Below are positions 6,031 to 8,293 of a stretch of DNA of 8,293 bases, one piece after another (the stretch's first letter is position 1; each line of letters starts with the position of its first letter). The DNA comes from Bariatricus massiliensis (GTDB lineage Bacteria; Bacillota; Clostridia; Lachnospirales; Lachnospiraceae). Where the stretch lies: NCBI RefSeq assembly GCF_900086725.1, contig NZ_LT574831.1, positions 1 to 8,293 on the forward strand. Direction: 5' to 3'. The translations under genes were made by a program, and so were the position numbers. The notes below the pieces were generated by a model. That model saw only the letters and a program-made list of their open reading frames with translations. It was not told the DNA's origin and ran no database searches.

Positions 6031-6807
6031 ATGAATATAAATGAATTTCCACAACAAGTAAATCAAGTTATTTCAATAGCAGAAACCATATTACAAGGTC
6101 AAATATTGGGGATATATTTATATGGTTCAGCAACAATGAATGGGCTGCGTCCAGATAGTGATATAGATATACTGATAATTACTAAACAAGAATTGAGTAA
6201 TTCAATCAGAGCAGATCTAACAAAGCAATTATTGAAAATTTCTGGCTCCGTAGGCTGTATTGAAAAAAGACCTTTAGAGGTAACTATTATCAATCAATCT
6301 GATATTGTTCCGTTGCAATTTCCGCCAAAATGTCAGTATATGTATGGTGAATGGCTAAGGGGAGAGATGGAAGCAGGAGAATATCCGCAAGCCTGCAATG
6401 ACCCAGATATAATGATTTTATTATGGCAAGCAAGAAAAAATAGCATAACTTTGAAGGGGGCGGAAAGCAAAGAGCTTATTCCCGCTATCCCATTTCACGA
6501 AATTAAAAAAGCAATTCGGTTTTCTTTACCTGGTTTGATTTCCAGCTTTAAGGGTGATGAAAGAAATGTGTTATTAACCTTATCACGAATGTGGTTTACT
6601 TTAGTAACAGAAGAAATCACGACAAAAGATGTTGCCGCAAAATGGGTAATTTTAAAATTGCCGGAGAGATTTCCCCCCCTGCTAACAACGGCAAAGGAAG
6701 CTTATTTGGGAAATTTGTCTGATGAATGGGAGACAGTAGAAAAGGAAGCGATGGCACTTGTAGAATATATGAAAAAACAAATTGAGGAATTACTTAGAAC
6801 AGAGTAG
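6031..6807 (+). CDS. ant(9): ANT(9)/AadA-type aminoglycoside nucleotidyltransferase
   Basis: A 258-residue enzyme that should adenylate spectinomycin with ATP, giving resistance. The nucleotidyltransferase signature is complete: GS at 32-33 followed by DSDIDILI with Asp44 and Asp46 for metal binding, then RPLEVTII with Glu83 where AadA has its catalytic glutamate. The C-terminal helical domain keeps GDERNVLLTLSRMW and TTKDVAAKW, shared by ANT(9) and AadA. By eye it is nearer ANT(9)-Ia of staphylococci than AadA but clearly diverged, so activity on streptomycin as well cannot be excluded. AGGAG (6021-6025) precedes the ATG by five bases. AT-rich like the phosphorylase. Its stop codon coincides with TAGCAAAG, a sequence also found at the edge of the second repeat copy. 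Confidence 0.93.
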   Translation: MNINEFPQQVNQVISIAETILQGQILGIYLYGSATMNGLRPDSDIDILIITKQELSNSIRADLTKQLLKISGSVGCIEKRPLEVTIINQSDIVPLQFPPKCQYMYGEWLRGEMEAGEYPQACNDPDIMILLWQARKNSITLKGAESKELIPAIPFHEIKKAIRFSLPGLISSFKGDERNVLLTLSRMWFTLVTEEITTKDVAAKWVILKLPERFPPLLTTAKEAYLGNLSDEWETVEKEAMALVEYMKKQIEELLRTE

Positions 6808-6820
6808 CAAAGTTAGCGGG

Positions 6821-6978
6821 GCCAATCAACGGTCAAGATGAACGGCGCATAAATGCGCCGCCGTTGACAGTCCCGCCCGTCTTTGCTGATGGGCAATCAA
6901 GGCGGGAAAGCCCTAAAATGGCTTCCCGCCCATTTCAATCTTGAGAGAAGAAACGCTCCAAAATCAGAAAGAGAGCGG
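6821..6978 (+). repeat. 158-bp hairpin-rich direct repeat, copy 1
   Basis: It matches 7598-7755 at roughly 94% by hand alignment, with a central block of about 80 identical bases. It holds two structures. The first has TCAACGG (6826-6832)/CCGTTGA (6861-6867) outside GGCGCAT-AA-ATGCGCC (6844-6859). The second is GGCGGGAAAGCC (6901-6912)/GGCTTCCCGCC (6920-6930), with one bulged A. It lies directly after the ANT gene and before the kinase gene. Confidence 0.9.
6901..6940 (+). terminator. Possible terminator after the ANT gene
   Basis: The GC-rich stem GGCGGGAAAGCC/GGCTTCCCGCC (6901-6930, seven-base loop) is followed by CATTTCAATC, which is only moderately T-rich. It could end or attenuate the XRE-phosphorylase-ANT transcript before the kinase gene. 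The same stem occurs after the kinase gene at 7679-7708. Confidence 0.45.
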
Positions 6979-7006
6979 TAAATCTGAATTGCGAGGGAGA
7001 ATGTAG

Positions 7007-7552
7007 ATGAATCAAGGAAGAATTATTGTGATTACAGGTTCGCCGGGAACAGGAAAGACAACAACTGCGTCGATTGTCGCAAAAGAATCGAACATGGATA
7101 AATCTGTGCATATGCACACAGACGACTTTTTTCATTATTTAAGCAAAGGAGCAATACCGCCGCATTTACCAGAGTCCAACGAACAAAATTTAGTTGTCAT
7201 TGAAGCCTTTTTAGAAGCTGCAAAGCGCTATGCCCGCGGCGGATATGATGTAATTGTAGATGGAATTGTCGGGCCGTGGTTTTTAGAACCATGGAGAGCC
7301 CTTGTTCGAGAAGATTATGAAGTACACTATATTGTTTTAAGAGCCAGTAAAGAAGAAACTATGAAACGAGCTGTGGAACGTTCAAAATTAGACAGAAAAA
7401 CAAATGTTGAATTAGTAGAAACAATGTGGGAGCAATTTTGTAATTTGGGGATATATGAATCGAATGTTATAGAAACGACAACCTATTCTATCCAAGAGGC
7501 TGTTTTTGCAGTAAAAGAAAAAATTTCAAGTGGAGCCGCATTGCTATCTTAA
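7007..7552 (+). CDS. Small P-loop kinase/AAA-type phosphotransferase, substrate unknown
   Basis: A 181-residue P-loop protein. Walker A is GSPGTGKT (11-18); HTDDFF (37-42) supplies acidic residues typical of the catalytic or substrate site in small-molecule kinases; VIVDGIVGPWF (82-92) looks like the Walker B strand; the basic run RAVERSKLDRK (121-131) fits a lid. Overall plan and length resemble the chloramphenicol-phosphotransferase, TmrB and AAA_33 group, but I cannot name a substrate. GAGGGAG (6993-6999) precedes the ATG by seven bases. The gene lies between two copies of a 158-bp repeat and beside an aminoglycoside resistance gene, so a drug-modifying kinase is plausible but unproven. 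A zeta-type toxin is less likely because no antitoxin gene adjoins it. Confidence 0.82.
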   Translation: MNQGRIIVITGSPGTGKTTTASIVAKESNMDKSVHMHTDDFFHYLSKGAIPPHLPESNEQNLVVIEAFLEAAKRYARGGYDVIVDGIVGPWFLEPWRALVREDYEVHYIVLRASKEETMKRAVERSKLDRKTNVELVETMWEQFCNLGIYESNVIETTTYSIQEAVFAVKEKISSGAALLS

Positions 7553-7597
7553 ACGATTTCTAAAAATCGAAATTTCATTTATCAGAGAAATAGCAAA

Positions 7598-7755
7598 GCC
7601 AGTCAACGGTCAAGATGAACGGCGCATTTCATGCGCCGCCGTTGACAGTCCCGCCCGTCTTTGCTGATGGGCAATCAAGGCGGGAAAGCCCTAAAATGGC
7701 TTCCCGCCCATTTCATTATGAGAAAAGAAACGCTCCAAAATCAGAACGAGAGCGG
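7598..7755 (+). repeat. 158-bp hairpin-rich direct repeat, copy 2
   Basis: Second copy of the repeat at 6821-6978, in the same orientation, 777 bases further on. Stems are conserved (GTCAACGG 7602-7609 with CCGTTGAC 7639-7646; GGCGGGAAAGCC with GGCTTCCCGCC, 7679-7708), while the small loop differs (TTC here, AA in copy 1). TAGCAAAG (7591-7598) at its edge is shared with copy 1 after allowing for a 9-base insertion there. It merges into the structured right end and may be the original backbone copy. Confidence 0.9.
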
Positions 7756-8090
7756 CCAAGCACTTTGAGGGATTGGCCGCCTTGTCCACCCATTCAGCGG
7801 GACGGCGGGTGGCGGTCAAGGCCGGGTGTAAGCCCGTTCATTTCAGCCTTGACGGTTGCCCGCTGTCCTGTTACTTTTCCGGGAGTGTAGCCACAACTTC
7901 GGGACACTTTGTCCACAAGTCGGAGCGTAGGACGAGGGACGGGGGCTTTCATATACGCCCAGTCTGCTGTTGAAACCAGACCTGTGCTTACGGCTCTACG
8001 CCACGCAAGCACAGCCCTGTTTTCCTGCCGCTTCAAATGCCCTTGCCCTCCCCGGCGGCAACGGCATTTTCACGGCAACGCCGACAGAGC
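7756..8090. other. Structured noncoding region next to oriT
   Basis: No convincing gene is present; two overlapping ORFs of 80-91 codons on opposite strands lack ribosome binding sites. Inverted repeats occur in series: GCGGCCAA (7752-7759)/TTGGCCGC (7773-7780); GTCAAGGC (7815-7822)/GCCTTGAC (7846-7853) with an inner CGGG/CCCG; the palindrome at 7896-7920; and CTGTGCTT (7982-7989)/AAGCACAG (8007-8014). Such density beside an oriT fits a transfer or single-strand replication region, but no specific origin type is recognised. Confidence 0.6.
7896..7923. repeat. Dispersed palindrome, right copy
   Basis: ACTTCGGGACA (7896-7906), a three-base loop and TGTCCACAAGT (7910-7920) pair at nine of eleven positions. 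This is the partner of the palindrome at 4170-4199; both share CTTCGGGACA, then TTTGTC and AAGTC with small changes. Confidence 0.55.
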
Positions 8091-8127
8091 GTATAACACA
8101 CTACACTTTGCTTCGCAAAGTCGTGTG
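8091..8127 (-). other. MobV-type origin of transfer (oriT)
   Basis: Read on the minus strand, the hairpin ACTTTGC-GAA-GCAAAGT (8121-8105) is followed by GTAGTGTG and then TTATAC. pMV158 and other MobV plasmids have the same layout: ACTTTAT, loop, ATAAAGT, then TAGTGTG/TTATAC, with nicking after the last G. The nick is therefore predicted on the minus strand between 8097 and 8096. An outer CACAC/GTGTG pairing (8097-8101 with 8123-8127) extends the stem. The partner relaxase is encoded at 2036-2980. The polarity would send DNA leftward from 8096, cargo first. Confidence 0.85.
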
Positions 8128-8153
8128 CCAAATGGGGGCGTTGCCCCCTTTGG
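8128..8153. repeat. Strong hairpin beside oriT
   Basis: CCAAA (8128-8132) plus GGGGGC (8134-8139), a GTT loop, then GCCCCC (8143-8148) and TTTGG (8149-8153) form an 11-bp stem with a single bulged T. It directly adjoins the oriT hairpin. It may help expose or recognise the transfer region, or act as a transcription stop; there is no strong T tract. Confidence 0.6.
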
Positions 8154-8161
8154 AAACCCCC

Positions 8162-8215
8162 ACAAGAAAAGGCGGTACGCTACCCCTCCACGGGGCGCAT
8201 ACCGCCTTTTCTTGT
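8162..8215 (+). terminator. Large perfect hairpin, possibly a terminator
   Basis: ACAAGAAAAGGCGGTA (8162-8177) and TACCGCCTTTTCTTGT (8200-8215) form a perfect 16-bp stem. CCCC (8183-8186)/GGGG (8192-8195) adds an inner extension. TTTT in the 3' arm could allow termination in the plus direction, insulating the element end from flanking DNA. A structural role in DNA transfer is also possible. Confidence 0.55.
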
Positions 8216-8270
8216 TATCCAGCCCTCCGGCTGTATCGGTTGAGCAAAAGTCCGCGTGGGATTGATGTGG

Positions 8271-8290
8271 TATCTTTAACTTTGGGAAAC
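8271..8290 (-). repeat. Right terminal inverted repeat
   Basis: TATCTTTAACTTTGGGAAAC is the inverted partner of 5-24 with two central mismatches. It lies three bases from the window edge. Just inside it, GAGCAAAAGT and GCGTGGG (8242-8260) also occur in the recombinase leader. Confidence 0.75.
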
Positions 8291-8293
8291 TCC

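Larger units (their letters stand above)
5..8290. mobile_element. Tn4451/Tn6218-like mobilizable element, apparently near complete
   Basis: The stretch is bounded by imperfect inverted repeats and carries, in one block, a serine recombinase, a TnpW-like protein, a MobV relaxase, a RepA_N initiator, an XRE regulator, resistance-type cargo and an oriT-like site. Serine recombinase, MobV and TnpW together are characteristic of the Tn4451 family of mobilizable transposons from clostridia. No type IV secretion genes are present, so transfer would need a helper. The exact crossover dinucleotide cannot be fixed: the bases just outside the two repeats (cc on the left, tc on the right) differ, and no empty site is available for comparison. 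Confidence 0.8.

Noticed and set aside
7007..7552. Kinase as a zeta-type toxin
   Set aside because: Shares only the P-loop fold; no adjacent antitoxin gene is present and the neighbouring gene is a resistance gene.
7615..7890. 91-codon plus-strand ORF over the second repeat
   Set aside because: No ribosome binding site, starts inside a hairpin, and lies over DNA whose conservation is explained by stem-loops. Its first part also exists in repeat copy 1, where the frame does not continue in the same way.
7794..8036. 80-codon minus-strand ORF in the right-end region
   Set aside because: Overlaps another ORF on the opposite strand, no clear ribosome binding site, composition follows the structured DNA. 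Treated as noncoding, although a real peptide cannot be fully excluded.
1..8293. CRISPR array, tRNA or rRNA genes
   Set aside because: No regularly spaced short repeats and no cloverleaf or rRNA-like sequence were seen on either strand.

Overview
The window appears to hold one nearly complete mobilizable element of the Tn4451/Tn6218 kind from a low- to mid-GC Bacillota host. A gut clostridium is most likely, but family resemblance and codon style cannot narrow it further. Imperfect 20-bp inverted repeats (18/20 matching) lie at 5-24 and 8271-8290, a few bases from each edge. No chromosomal gene is visible outside them.

Left half, minus strand, read from about 4250 down to 47: a doubtful 60-codon ORF, a cysteine-rich 'VLP' protein, a short RepA_N-type replication initiator, a MobV relaxase, a TnpW-type small protein, and a serine recombinase that ends against the left repeat. 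This is the integration, mobilization and replication backbone. Each main gene has its own Shine-Dalgarno site. The recombinase also has its own promoter, and that promoter is straddled by a perfect 10-bp inverted repeat.

Right half, plus strand, from a consensus promoter at 4358-4386: an XRE-type regulator, then a visibly more AT-rich cargo of a nucleoside phosphorylase and an ANT(9)-like aminoglycoside (spectinomycin) nucleotidyltransferase, probably in the same transcript. After these comes a small P-loop kinase of unknown substrate, sitting between two direct copies of a 158-bp, hairpin-rich repeat.

Right end, 7756-8270: I see no convincing gene here, but many inverted repeats. On the minus strand it contains a close match to the MobV (pMV158-type) origin of transfer, with predicted nick TAGTGTG/TTATAC between 8097 and 8096. 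The relaxase gene is about 5 kb away. As I read the polarity, the cargo would enter a recipient first and the relaxase and recombinase genes later.

The working picture is an element that excises and integrates with its serine recombinase, is mobilized in trans by a helper conjugation system through its MobV/oriT pair, and carries a spectinomycin-type resistance gene. The phosphorylase and the repeat-flanked kinase are the least explained and most interesting cargo. All family assignments come from reading the sequence; no database search was run.
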